Assembly (NCBI GenBank): GCA_938009275.1 | Contig: CALLHY010000073.1 | Coordinates: 1 to 64,000, forward strand | Origin: an uncultured bacterium | GTDB lineage: Bacteria > Cloacimonadota > Cloacimonadia > Cloacimonadales > Cloacimonadaceae | Reading direction: 5' to 3' | Length of the DNA stretch: 64,000 nucleotides | In this document: positions 1 through 8,606 of the stretch, one piece after another | Layout of the letters: each line of letters opens with the position of its first letter | How positions within the stretch are numbered: the stretch's first letter is position 1 | Made by a program: the position numbers and the translations under genes | The notes under the pieces: generated by a model | What the model was told of the DNA's origin: nothing | Database searches by the model: none | What the model saw: only the letters and a program-made list of their open reading frames with translations

Positions 1-48
1 TACGAGATCTGATCGTGACTGGAGTTCAGACGTGTGCTCTTCCGATCT
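1..48. other. Illumina TruSeq adapter (artefact)
   Basis: Bases 1-8 match the end of the Illumina P7 flow-cell primer, 9-14 (CTGATC) look like the reverse complement of TruSeq index 9 (GATCAG), and 15-48 are the read-2 primer ending in CTCTTCCGATCT. This is library sequence left on a contig end, not genome. Genomic sequence begins at about 49. An open reading frame starting at GTG 32 runs through it, so any protein beginning with residues MCSSDL carries adapter-coded residues. Confidence 0.97.
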
Positions 49-55
49 GATAGGC

Positions 56-3000
56 ATGATATCCGTTTCACAAACAGCCCTAAAATACTCCATCCTGGTG
101 AATATGCTTACCCTGGCTATTCTCATCTTTGGAGTTATATCTATGATGAACATGCCGCGTGAGGAGTTTCCCGCAGTAGATTTTGGCAGCACTATTGTAG
201 TGGTGCCCTACCCGGGAGTATCCCCTGCCGAAATTGAACAGCTTATCCTGCGTAAGATAGAACTGGGACTAAGCAACTTAGAAGACCTGGACTACATTAC
301 CTCTTCTGCCGAAGAAGGCAGGGCAACCATAAGAGTGGTATTTAGCACAAAAGTTAGCTCTGAAGAAGCCTTCGACCGGGTTAGCCGGGAAGTGGCTAAG
401 ATAACCGACTTACCCAAGGATGCCCTTGATCCAATTATCATCCGCTTGAACATGAGAGAGGTTAATCCCATAGCCCAGGTTGTGGTTGGTGGAGATGGCT
501 TCAGTGCTATGACCCTCCGTGAGATAGCAGACAATTTAAAAGACGGCATACTGAACATAGACAACATCTCCAAGGTCGACATGGTAGGTGCCCGAGAAAG
601 ACAGGTGTGGGTTGATGTAGATCAAGCCAGGCTGGACGCTTATGGCCTAACCCTTAGCGACCTGTCCTCAATGCTGGGTGGGCGTAACATGAACATTCCC
701 GGTGGTTCAACCCGCTTCGGCAAGGTGGAGTTTATAGTGCGCACTCTGGGTGAATTCGAGTCCATCGATCAGCTTGCGGAGATGATTGTCCAATCCGATC
801 CAACTGGCAGAGCCATACGTTTAAACGAGATTGCCGCTGTTAAGGACACGCTTGAAAAGCCTCAGTCCATTGCCCGCTTAAATGGTTCAGAATCCATCTC
901 CATCTTTTTGTATAAGAGAGGCGATGGCAATATCATAACCATTATGAATGAAGTTCGCAGTTATGTAGAAAGCTTCAAGAAGGGTATTCCCGGCCTGGAG
1001 ATTAGCGTTCGTAATGATGGCGCGATCGATGTGAAGAACGGCATTAACGCACTAGGAAAAAACGCCTTGATTGGCATAATACTGGTGTTTATTGCCCTTT
1101 TCATCTTCCTGGGGTGGCGTAACGCGGTTTTAGCTTCATTTGGCATACCCCTATCCATCTTTATTGCTTTCATAGTAATCCCAGCCTTTGATGTTACGCT
1201 GAATAATCTAACCATCTTCGGCTTTATAATAGTGGTTGGTATGGTGGTGGACAATTCCATAGTGGTTATGGAGAATATCCACAGGCTTCGAGAAGAGGGA
1301 TATTGCCAGAAAGACGCCATTATCGAAGGAGTAAATCAAGTTATCTCTCCTGTGTTTTCTTCAACGCTAACTACCGTAGCGGCGTTCATGCCCATGCTGC
1401 TTCTGGGCGGAATCATGGGCAAGTTCCTGGGTGTTTTCCCCATAGTGGTGTCCATAGCCCTGCTTGGCTCCTGGTTCCAAAGCATGATAGTGCTACCCAA
1501 TAACGTTTATCAATTCGAAAAGAAGAACCCCACAGGCCACGACCGAAGCACCAAGCTAATTGCTCCCTTAATTGGTGTTTACCGCAAGGGTGTGGTGTGG
1601 AGCTTAAAAAATCGCTATGCCGTGGTTGGAGCTACGATGCTAATGCTGATAATCTCTTTTGGGGTATTGGCTTCGGGTGCCATCGGCTTCGAGTTCTTCC
1701 CCTCCCCACTGTCCCAAAGCATCTCGCTACAGCTTCAAACCCCGGTTGGAAGCACTTTGGAGGAAACCAAATCCATTGTTTACCAAGTGGAAGACTTTAT
1801 CCTGAACATGAAAGAGAAAGAGGACATCGAGTTTGTGGTGGGCAATGTTGGAGCCATGGGTGGAGAAATTCAGCGCAACTATGCTACCAATAATGCTCAG
1901 GTGAATATCGACCTGGTGGACTTGAAGGACATGAAATACACTCATGATGATATCCGAAACAGCATCAGAAACTATCTGGACAAACTTCCTGGACTATATT
2001 CTTTCAAGTTCACCCAAGGCAGAAGCGGTCCACCTGTGGGCAACGACGTGGAACTGCGCATCAAGGGAGAAAGCCTGGAGCGGCTTAGCTACATTGGTGA
2101 CATAGTAAAGGGACAGCTTAGAACCATACCAGGTGTTACAGATATTGATGACAGCTTTGACAAAGGTAAAAAAGAGGTGCGGATTAAGCCGAATCATGAG
2201 TTACTTGCCATGACTGGCTTAACGGTTGCACAAATTGCCTCCACTATTCGCACCGCTTCCACTGGTAGCGAGGTAGGCAAATACCGCGGAGATGGAGTGG
2301 AAGAATATCCACTTATTATAAAGCTGGCAGACGAATACACTCTGGACTTGGAAAATCTGAAGAACCTTAAGATACGCACTCGCACCGGAGACCTGATCCC
2401 CATTCGGGAGCTGGCAGACTTTGAGATAAGCTCATCCTTATCCAAGATTGATCATCGTGATCTTGACCGCATCATCACCATCACAGCCTCAGTTAGCACC
2501 TATGACGATGCTGGAAGAACCAAAAAACGCACTCCTTCGGAAGTAAACAGCATCCTCTTTGGCAACCGGCTACGCGGAGATGAAGGTCTGCTGTCAAATT
2601 TCGAACAGCGCTTCCCCGGCTATACCATTGAAAGCGGAGGCGTTCAGGAAGAACAACGTGAGAGTTATTCATCACTATTCCGACTCTTTATCCTGGCTTT
2701 GATGATTATCTTCACCATCCTTGCCTCCCAGTTCAAGAGCTATGTGCAGCCGCTAATTGTGATGACCACCATACCCTTCGCTTTCATCGGCGTTATTTTG
2801 GGCTTGTTGGTAACGGGGCTGCCTTTCTCGCTAAACACCCTTATCTCTGTGGTGGCTTTGGCGGGAGTTGTGGTGAATAATGCCATTATTCTTATCGACT
2901 TCATAAATACTGAACGCGAAAAGGGAGTTGACCGCTGGCATGCAATTATCAATAGTGGCTCAGTCCGCTTGCGTCCTATTATCTTAACAACTGCTACAAC

Positions 3001-3226
3001 CGTTGCTGGAATGCTGCCCCTGGTGTTTTCAACTGACCCCTCGGCACAGGCTTGGAGACCGCTGGCAGTAAGCTTTACTTTTGGCTTGCTGTTTGCCAGT
3101 TTCTTAACCCTGTTCATCATTCCGGTAATTTACTCGATGGTAGATAGCTTCTTCGGCCGCTTTCACATGACCCGCTTCTCCGAGCACACGAAGTTCGATG
3201 AGGCTATGGACTGCAAGAAAGTATAA
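56..3226 (+). CDS. RND-family efflux transporter permease (AcrB/HAE1-like)
   Basis: A 1056-residue inner-membrane RND exporter permease, proton-driven and normally working with a periplasmic adaptor and an outer-membrane channel. The family layout is visible: an N-terminal membrane helix ending in MPREEFPAVDF, a porter domain, a TM4 motif GMVVDNSIVVMENI (family acidic residue present, the second position Asn), a second half starting near the middle and a TM10-11 segment VVVNNAIILIDFI. I start at ATG 56 because upstream codons are adapter. That leaves only seven genomic bases before the start, so the ribosome site and upstream partners are not seen. The tail (about 25 residues after the last helix) is hydrophilic. 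Substrate unknown. A terminator follows directly. Confidence 0.93.
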   Translation: MISVSQTALKYSILVNMLTLAILIFGVISMMNMPREEFPAVDFGSTIVVVPYPGVSPAEIEQLILRKIELGLSNLEDLDYITSSAEEGRATIRVVFSTKVSSEEAFDRVSREVAKITDLPKDALDPIIIRLNMREVNPIAQVVVGGDGFSAMTLREIADNLKDGILNIDNISKVDMVGARERQVWVDVDQARLDAYGLTLSDLSSMLGGRNMNIPGGSTRFGKVEFIVRTLGEFESIDQLAEMIVQSDPTGRAIRLNEIAAVKDTLEKPQSIARLNGSESISIFLYKRGDGNIITIMNEVRSYVESFKKGIPGLEISVRNDGAIDVKNGINALGKNALIGIILVFIALFIFLGWRNAVLASFGIPLSIFIAFIVIPAFDVTLNNLTIFGFIIVVGMVVDNSIVVMENIHRLREEGYCQKDAIIEGVNQVISPVFSSTLTTVAAFMPMLLLGGIMGKFLGVFPIVVSIALLGSWFQSMIVLPNNVYQFEKKNPTGHDRSTKLIAPLIGVYRKGVVWSLKNRYAVVGATMLMLIISFGVLASGAIGFEFFPSPLSQSISLQLQTPVGSTLEETKSIVYQVEDFILNMKEKEDIEFVVGNVGAMGGEIQRNYATNNAQVNIDLVDLKDMKYTHDDIRNSIRNYLDKLPGLYSFKFTQGRSGPPVGNDVELRIKGESLERLSYIGDIVKGQLRTIPGVTDIDDSFDKGKKEVRIKPNHELLAMTGLTVAQIASTIRTASTGSEVGKYRGDGVEEYPLIIKLADEYTLDLENLKNLKIRTRTGDLIPIRELADFEISSSLSKIDHRDLDRIITITASVSTYDDAGRTKKRTPSEVNSILFGNRLRGDEGLLSNFEQRFPGYTIESGGVQEEQRESYSSLFRLFILALMIIFTILASQFKSYVQPLIVMTTIPFAFIGVILGLLVTGLPFSLNTLISVVALAGVVVNNAIILIDFINTEREKGVDRWHAIINSGSVRLRPIILTTATTVAGMLPLVFSTDPSAQAWRPLAVSFTFGLLFASFLTLFIIPVIYSMVDSFFGRFHMTRFSEHTKFDEAMDCKKV

Positions 3227-3258
3227 GCCTTACGTTATGTAACATATACCATAATCAG

Positions 3259-3290
3259 CAGCCCGGGTAGGGAACAACCCGGGCTGTTTT
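3259..3290 (+). terminator. Rho-independent terminator after RND gene
   Basis: Ten-base stem CAGCCCGGGT / ACCCGGGCTG (3259-3268, 3277-3286) with an 8-base loop and a TTTT run, 33 bases after the stop codon. Confidence 0.9.
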
Positions 3291-3394
3291 GTTTCAGTAG
3301 ATGTAGATGTGCTGTTTCTCTGATGACGTTAGATATATGCAAGGCAAGCTTGTACAAGGGTGTATGTTCCACTTTGCTTTCTGGAATTGCTGTA

Positions 3395-3452
3395 GAAATA
3401 CGGATGAAATACTAATGGGATGCGTAATTCATGCGTATTTCATTAGTAATTC
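3395..3452. repeat. A+T-rich palindromic intergenic repeat, copy 1
   Basis: GAAATACTAATG (3406-3417) is inverted with one mismatch at 3441-3452, enclosing ATGCGTAATTC (3420-3430). The same words GAAATACGGATGA, GAAATACTAATG and ATGCGTAATTC recur, rearranged, at 30388-30434. No coding potential seen. Confidence 0.7.
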
Positions 3453-3555
3453 GTTCAAGGAGGTTAAACGTTAATCGGGCAACGAGTAGAACCGGGATAA
3501 TTGTAAAGTAATGCCAAATTGAGTCTGATACCCAGCACTTCACTTCATGATCTTT

Positions 3556-3639
3556 CGACTTCTCGACCTCTCGACTATCCATCTTCAACCCTCTATGATC
3601 AGTCCGTGTTTCACATTTCTACTCATCCACTTTTCCACG
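3556..3639. repeat. CTCGAC-rich intergenic segment, copy 1
   Basis: Runs of CGACTTCTCGACCTCTCGAC followed about 50 bases on by CCGTGTTTCAC and CTTTTCCACG. A related segment with the same order of words is at 50271-50388. The rest of 3291-3749 shows no gene. A reading frame open from 3519 into Ino1 passes through this repeat and is not believed as protein. Confidence 0.6.
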
Positions 3640-3749
3640 AATGCAGAAACCTTAACATCATGAGTTTGGCAAGTTCGGATTTGTGCTTGACAGCTTGGAC
3701 AATTCAAATATCCTTGCAGAAAAAATACTTTACAAGGAGTTACATTATT

Positions 3750-5069
3750 ATGCTTAGAGCAGAAGAAATAAAGGCAGCAAAGGGTAAACTGGGTGTGCTG
3801 TTGGTGGGATTAGGCGCAGTTAGCACTACATTTGTAGCAGGGGTGGAGGCTATTCGCAATGGCAAGGCACAGGCAATTGGTTCCGTATCGCAGATGGCTA
3901 CCATTCGTTTAGGCAAACGCACAGAGAATAGAAGCCCATTAATAAAGGACTTTGTGCCTCTGGCAAATCTGGATGATATCGAGTTTTTGGCTTGGGACAT
4001 CTTTGCCGAAGATGCTTACGAAGCCGCACTGAAAGCAGGAGTGCTGGAGAAAACCCAAATAGACTCACTCGAGCAAGAGCTGCGCAGCCTAAAGCCGCAT
4101 AAAGCTGTGTTTAGCACCGATTATGTGAAGAAACTGGACGGAACGCACGTAAAGAAAGCGGATAGTAAGTGGGATTTGGCACAGCAGTTGATGGATGACA
4201 TTCGTAAGTTTGCCGAAGAGAAGCAGATTAGTAGAATGGTGATGGCTTGGGCTGCTTCTACAGAGGTTTATTTGGAAGCCGATCCCGTGCATTGGACAAT
4301 AGACAGCTTCGAGCAAGCAATGAAGGATAATCATCCCGCCATAGCCCCTTCCATGATTTACGCCTATGCCTCACTGAAGCTTGGAATCCCCTTTGTGAAT
4401 GGCGCTCCGAATCTGAATCTGGAAATACCAGCCCTGCGTGAACTGGCAGTTATAAATAAGGTTCCTGTAGGCGGTAAGGACTTTAAGACTGGGCAAACCC
4501 TTATGAAAACCATTATCGCGCCGGGCTTGAAAGCAAGAATGATAGGCGTAAATGGCTGGTTTTCTACCAATATACTGGGTAATCGCGACGGTGAAGTTCT
4601 GGACGACCCGGAGTCGTTCAAGACCAAAGAAGTTAGCAAGCTGTCTGTATTAGAATCCATTTTGGAGCAAGATAAGTATCCCGAGCTATATGAAGACCTG
4701 TATCACAAGGTGCGTATAAATTACTATCCTCCACGTGGCGATAACAAAGAAAGCTGGGATAATATAGACATCGTAGGCTGGCTGGGATATCCCATGCAGA
4801 TAAAGATTAATTTCCTGTGCAGAGATAGCATATTAGCAGCTCCAGTGTTGCTGGATTTGGTGCTGTTTATAGACCTGGCACAGCGTTGTGAGATGTTCGG
4901 GGTGCAAGAATGGCTGTCTTTCTTCTGGAAATCACCCATGACGGCACCGGGTTTGCAGCCTGAGAATGATCTCTTTATCCAGCAAACTAAGCTGAAAAAC
5001 ACGCTTAGATACATGATGAAAGAAGACATGATTACGCATTTGGGCTTGGAATATTACGACCAGATGTAA
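3750..5069 (+). CDS. ino1: myo-inositol-1-phosphate synthase
   Basis: Cytosolic NAD-dependent isomerase turning glucose 6-phosphate into 1L-myo-inositol 1-phosphate, the entry to all inositol compounds. At 439 residues it has the Rossmann motif VGLGAVSTT near residue 20, then NGAPN, PVGGKDFKTGQT, IGVNGWFSTNILGNRDG and a lysine-rich C-terminal active-site region, all typical of the family. The frame is open 231 bases further upstream, but ATG 3750 has AGGAG at 3735-3739 and matches the family N-terminus. A TTGACA lies exactly 63 bases before it. It is followed after 3 bases by a TagF-like gene and then a nucleotidyltransferase, which suggests that the product is activated to CDP-inositol. Confidence 0.95.
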   Translation: MLRAEEIKAAKGKLGVLLVGLGAVSTTFVAGVEAIRNGKAQAIGSVSQMATIRLGKRTENRSPLIKDFVPLANLDDIEFLAWDIFAEDAYEAALKAGVLEKTQIDSLEQELRSLKPHKAVFSTDYVKKLDGTHVKKADSKWDLAQQLMDDIRKFAEEKQISRMVMAWAASTEVYLEADPVHWTIDSFEQAMKDNHPAIAPSMIYAYASLKLGIPFVNGAPNLNLEIPALRELAVINKVPVGGKDFKTGQTLMKTIIAPGLKARMIGVNGWFSTNILGNRDGEVLDDPESFKTKEVSKLSVLESILEQDKYPELYEDLYHKVRINYYPPRGDNKESWDNIDIVGWLGYPMQIKINFLCRDSILAAPVLLDLVLFIDLAQRCEMFGVQEWLSFFWKSPMTAPGLQPENDLFIQQTKLKNTLRYMMKEDMITHLGLEYYDQM

Positions 5070-5072
5070 AGC

Positions 5073-6185
5073 ATGAAGAAGATTAAGCTGTTGTTCAAGA
5101 TAGGCTATGCCTATCATAAAGCTGCTTTTGACCCAATAATCGACCTGCTTCTATCCAACGAGAATTACGATGTTTGGTTCTCGTTGGATATGGAGAAGGT
5201 GAAGTATTTCATCTTTGAATTCCCTTATCGGAACAGGATCATAGACGAATGGAAGCGGCTTGGCTATAGGTTTACACAACAAACCGAAGGCTTTGACATT
5301 GTAATTGCGGGAGATACGCTGCGCAATGCACAGGATTATGGCAAGACCTTGCTAATATTTCTGAACCATGGAACAGGAATAAAGAACATTCTGTACCGAA
5401 ACCTTGCCAGGGCTAAGGGGCATAAGTATCAGATATTTGTAGAGGGACAGCATCGAGTGGACTCGCTAATGTCTTGTCCGCATCTTGGTAGCAGCGAAGT
5501 GCATCTTATCGGCTTGCCTAAGCTGGACTATTACTTTTCCGGCAAATACCGCCGCGAAGAGGTGCTAAGCAAGCTGGGCTTGAATCCAGACAAGAAGACC
5601 TTGTTGTTTGCACCTACCTATAAGCCTACCTGCATGTACGACATAAAGAACGACATCTTTGAGCAAACACGGGATTATAACCTTATTATTAAGCTTCATC
5701 CCTATAGTTGGATGGGTAAATATGCACCGCATAAGCAGCATCGGATATTTGAGCGCAGGGTTAAGCGTTATGCCCATGCCAGGCTGCTACCCTTTACCGA
5801 GTTTAGCATTCTGCCCTATTATGTAGCCGCGGATGTGATACTTAGCGAGGCTTCCAGCACGGTGTTCGACTTCATTGCCTTTGGCAAGTTTGGAATAGTT
5901 TATGACCTTCCCTGTGACAAGCTTAATCATTCCGATGGTCAACCATTGTTGGAGATAGACAATCGTGAGTTTCTAAAGGGAGCTTTCCCGCACATAGACA
6001 GCGGTAAACAACTGCCGATGGCAATCCAAACTGCCCTGAATCCAACAGAGGAAATGAAGCGAAAAGCCGATGAATATAGAAGCAAGTTCTTTTTCAAGCT
6101 GGATGGTAAGGCAAGTGAACGCTTTGTGGCTCTAATGGAACAGCTTTATCATGAGGGTGGACACGAAAACGAGGGCAAGGCATGA
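5073..6185 (+). CDS. CDP-glycerol glycerophosphotransferase-like (TagB/TagF fold) protein
   Basis: A 370-residue protein resembling the catalytic half of TagB/TagF enzymes, which move a polyol-phosphate from a CDP carrier to an acceptor. Visible family signs are NHGTGIKN (residues about 98-105), LIGLPKLDY, LLFAPTYKPT, LIIKLHPYSW, ILPYYVAADVILSEASSTVFDFIA near the C-terminus and a following region binding the nucleotide in relatives. There is no signal peptide; relatives are peripheral on the cytoplasmic membrane face. It lies 3 bases after ino1 and overlaps the next gene by ATGA. Between an inositol-phosphate synthase and a cytidylyltransferase-like gene, its donor may be CDP-inositol instead of CDP-glycerol; that is inference. 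A second relative is at 10092-11162. Confidence 0.85.
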   Translation: MKKIKLLFKIGYAYHKAAFDPIIDLLLSNENYDVWFSLDMEKVKYFIFEFPYRNRIIDEWKRLGYRFTQQTEGFDIVIAGDTLRNAQDYGKTLLIFLNHGTGIKNILYRNLARAKGHKYQIFVEGQHRVDSLMSCPHLGSSEVHLIGLPKLDYYFSGKYRREEVLSKLGLNPDKKTLLFAPTYKPTCMYDIKNDIFEQTRDYNLIIKLHPYSWMGKYAPHKQHRIFERRVKRYAHARLLPFTEFSILPYYVAADVILSEASSTVFDFIAFGKFGIVYDLPCDKLNHSDGQPLLEIDNREFLKGAFPHIDSGKQLPMAIQTALNPTEEMKRKADEYRSKFFFKLDGKASERFVALMEQLYHEGGHENEGKA

Positions 6186-6889
6186 AGGCGGTAGTAATCG
6201 CAGCCGGTTTCGGTAGCCGGATGTGGAACCTTAGCAACAAAACCCCAAAAACCCTGTTGCCATTTGGCGATGGGAGCATATTATCCACTATCATCCGGCA
6301 GCTAAGATGCGCCGGAATAGATAGTCTGGGCTTGGTGGTTGGCTACAGACAGCAGGAGATTAGAGATTATCTCGTCTCTTATGATGCCGGTATCCCCATA
6401 ACTTTTATTGAAAATACGGAGTGGGAACGGGGGAATGGCATCTCAGTTTATAAGGCTATGGCCTTTGCAGCTGGGGACCCGATTGTGCTTAGCATGTGCG
6501 ATCATCTGGTAAAGGTGACGGCAATTAAGCAGGTGGTTGATGAGCCTCAGAGAACAAATCTGCTGTTAACAGACCCATTTATACATGATAACTTCGACAT
6601 TGATGACGCCACCAAGGTGTTAACCGGTGGCAGCCATATTACTAGTATTGGCAAAGAACTGAAGGAATATAACGCCTTGGATTGTGGTATCTTCAGGCTG
6701 GAAGCCGATTTCTTTGCTGCTGTAGAAACGGCTGTTGCCAGGGGTGTGGAATCTATCAGCGGGGCAATAAGTGAGCTTATGTCAGCCAGGCGCATACAAG
6801 CCATAAGCCTGAACCAGCCAAATCAGTGGATAGACGTGGACACGCCGGAAGCATACGAGTATGCCACTAAACACTTTAGTATAGACTGA
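6182..6889 (+). CDS. sugar/inositol-phosphate nucleotidyltransferase (IPCT-like)
   Basis: A 235-residue nucleotidyltransferase of the NTP_transferase fold. The N-terminal AAGFGSRMWNLSNKTPKTLLPFG is the nucleotide-binding signature; GNGISVYKA (about 80-88), LSMCDHLVKV (metal-binding Asp) and the product-side ALDCGIFRL follow. These resemble the cytidylyltransferase domain that makes CDP-inositol from inositol 1-phosphate in archaeal and thermophile inositol-phosphodiester synthesis, and the operon partner ino1 supports that substrate. It lacks the membrane CDP-alcohol transferase domain fused in those enzymes. The ATG overlaps the previous stop (ATGA). It could be a choline- or sugar-phosphate nucleotidyltransferase instead. 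It meets the opposing gene end to end at 6889/6890. Confidence 0.8.
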   Translation: MKAVVIAAGFGSRMWNLSNKTPKTLLPFGDGSILSTIIRQLRCAGIDSLGLVVGYRQQEIRDYLVSYDAGIPITFIENTEWERGNGISVYKAMAFAAGDPIVLSMCDHLVKVTAIKQVVDEPQRTNLLLTDPFIHDNFDIDDATKVLTGGSHITSIGKELKEYNALDCGIFRLEADFFAAVETAVARGVESISGAISELMSARRIQAISLNQPNQWIDVDTPEAYEYATKHFSID

Positions 6890-7549
6890 TTAACGCTCTA
6901 TAACCTTTACTGCATCGAAGGCTTCGGCATACATGCAGTTGCATTGACAGCCGCGGTATTCGGCTAAGGCACGAGCACCTTTTATAATAGTATCTTCATA
7001 CTTTTGATCCACCTGGCTTTCGTGTTTCAGGCAGGCTGCTTCCTTTTGCTTGTACTGGGCTGAGATGTCCACATAGTAGTTCACCTCGGCAGATATGTTG
7101 CCAACCCGGGGCAGCGGCACTTGTTCGTAAAGGAATATCCTGTCCACGTGCCTGGCGGCTGCCAGAACAGAGCGTAGCGTGTTTATGTGATCCTGGTGTG
7201 AGTCACCACTCCAATGTGTGTAAACTGTATCAATCTTGCGGTCAACAATCAGGCGTTCAATGGCAAAGATTGATTCTCGGTTAAAGGGTATCTCCTGGTC
7301 TTTGAAGGGTAACAGGATGCAATCTGCGCCAATAACCTCAGCTGCTGCCAGGGCTTCCGCTCGGCTAGTGTCTGCTTTGCGTATCTGTCTGCCGTCTATG
7401 TTCTCGCAGTCCGAACAGCTCATGTGCACAATAGTTACCTTGTCCCCGGCTTGCAGGTGCTTTATCAGTGTGCCACCACAACCAAATTCCACATCATCGG
7501 GATGCGCTCCAATTGCCAAAACGTGTCTCATACTATACTCGCTTTTCAT
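6890..7549 (-). CDS. PIG-L (LmbE) family N-acetylsugar deacetylase
   Basis: A 219-residue zinc deacetylase of the PIG-L/LmbE/BshB family. The metal and catalytic motif AHPDDVEFGCGG sits near residue 14 and the third-ligand motif HQDH about residue 118. Family members remove acetyl groups from N-acetylglucosamine units in GlcNAc-malate, GlcNAc-inositol or sugar-nucleotide precursors. The neighbour on the same strand is an LpxD-like acyltransferase 6 bases upstream, which would fit deacetylation then acylation of an amino sugar. Closeness to the ino1 operon also allows a GlcNAc-inositol substrate. Start could be the second Met (7531), where the conserved domain begins. Confidence 0.88.
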   Translation of the reverse strand: MKSEYSMRHVLAIGAHPDDVEFGCGGTLIKHLQAGDKVTIVHMSCSDCENIDGRQIRKADTSRAEALAAAEVIGADCILLPFKDQEIPFNRESIFAIERLIVDRKIDTVYTHWSGDSHQDHINTLRSVLAAARHVDRIFLYEQVPLPRVGNISAEVNYYVDISAQYKQKEAACLKHESQVDQKYEDTIIKGARALAEYRGCQCNCMYAEAFDAVKVIER

Positions 7550-7555
7550 TTATAA

Positions 7556-8476
7556 TCAGAATTTAAAGGGCTCTTCATTTACCCGGACTATGCGGGCTGG
7601 ATTGCCAAGCACTACCACATTGTCGGGTATGGATTTGGTAACCACGCTTCCCATGCCGATCAGTACCTCATTGCCAATCTTGCATTCGTTGCGGATTACG
7701 GAGTGCGAGCCAACATAGCTGTTCCTGCCAATTGATGCACTGCCAAGAATGATGCTGTTGGTCGTTATTACTGTGTTTTCACCAATATAGGTGTTGTGCC
7801 CAATCTGGCACATGGCATCTATCTTTACCCCCTTTTTTATAATGGTGGATGCCAGGGTGCCACGTCCCACAATGGTTCCAGCGAATATCTCCACATCGTC
7901 TTCAATCAGCACATTGCCAATTTGCGGAAAAAGGATTACGCTATTGTCATCCATGCGGATAGGGCCAAAATCCTCCGAGCCGATAATGCAGTTATGCAGG
8001 ATACGCACGCGGTTTCCAATAACAGCTCCATCGGTGATGATGCTATTGTCTTGAATCTCGCAATCCTCACCAATGCTACAATTGCCAATTATACAATTAG
8101 CTCCGATGCGTACACTTGGGTGCAGCTTTGCCTGGGGATGAACTATAGCGCGGGGGTGGATTAGCTCGCCTACGGGCTTGGGGCAAAAGAACTCACGCAC
8201 TGTGCGGGCAAAATCCAGCTTGGGAGTGGGAGAGTAGATTATCATGCGATTACTTATTAATGAAGCAGCGGGCTTCAGGCTTTCGCTAAGGATAAATAGT
8301 GTGTCTTCACCAAAGTTTTGCATCAAGTCCAGCAGCTTAGGATCATCTTTGTAGATAAAGGTGATGGCGTTATTCCCGCTGTCGAAGATGGTGCGTGGCT
8401 TAAGAATATTAAATGCTCTGCTGTTCATTGTTTCCAGATTAAGGAAGCTTTGGATAGTGCTACTGCAAATCATCAT
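7556..8476 (-). CDS. LpxD-like hexapeptide-repeat acyltransferase
   Basis: A 306-residue left-handed beta-helix acyltransferase. An N-terminal domain of about 100 residues is followed by HPRAIVHPQAKLHPSV and isoleucine-patch hexapeptides (IGANCIIGNCSIGEDCEI and on), then IGHNTYIGENTVI and a final GNPARIVR. This order is that of LpxD, which adds a 3-hydroxyacyl chain from acyl-ACP to UDP-3-O-acyl-glucosamine in lipid A synthesis. It lacks the longer C-terminal helix of standard LpxD and could be a dedicated O-antigen acetyl- or acyltransferase. GGGAGA precedes ATG 8476. The 130 bases upstream hold no gene. Confidence 0.8.
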   Translation of the reverse strand: MMICSSTIQSFLNLETMNSRAFNILKPRTIFDSGNNAITFIYKDDPKLLDLMQNFGEDTLFILSESLKPAASLISNRMIIYSPTPKLDFARTVREFFCPKPVGELIHPRAIVHPQAKLHPSVRIGANCIIGNCSIGEDCEIQDNSIITDGAVIGNRVRILHNCIIGSEDFGPIRMDDNSVILFPQIGNVLIEDDVEIFAGTIVGRGTLASTIIKKGVKIDAMCQIGHNTYIGENTVITTNSIILGSASIGRNSYVGSHSVIRNECKIGNEVLIGMGSVVTKSIPDNVVVLGNPARIVRVNEEPFKF

Positions 8477-8606
8477 CTATCTCCCATTTAGTTCACCAGT
8501 GTATTTGGCACGGCAATACAAGCCATTTCGTCCACCATAATATCCGCTATTGATGTGTCAAGCCTCTTTTTGTTTACATAAGTATCAGAAGCAAAGATTA
8601 GCTATG

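Noticed and set aside
3519..3749. 77-residue N-terminal extension of Ino1
   Set aside because: Runs through a CTCGAC repeat; ATG 3750 has a good ribosome site and the family N-terminus.
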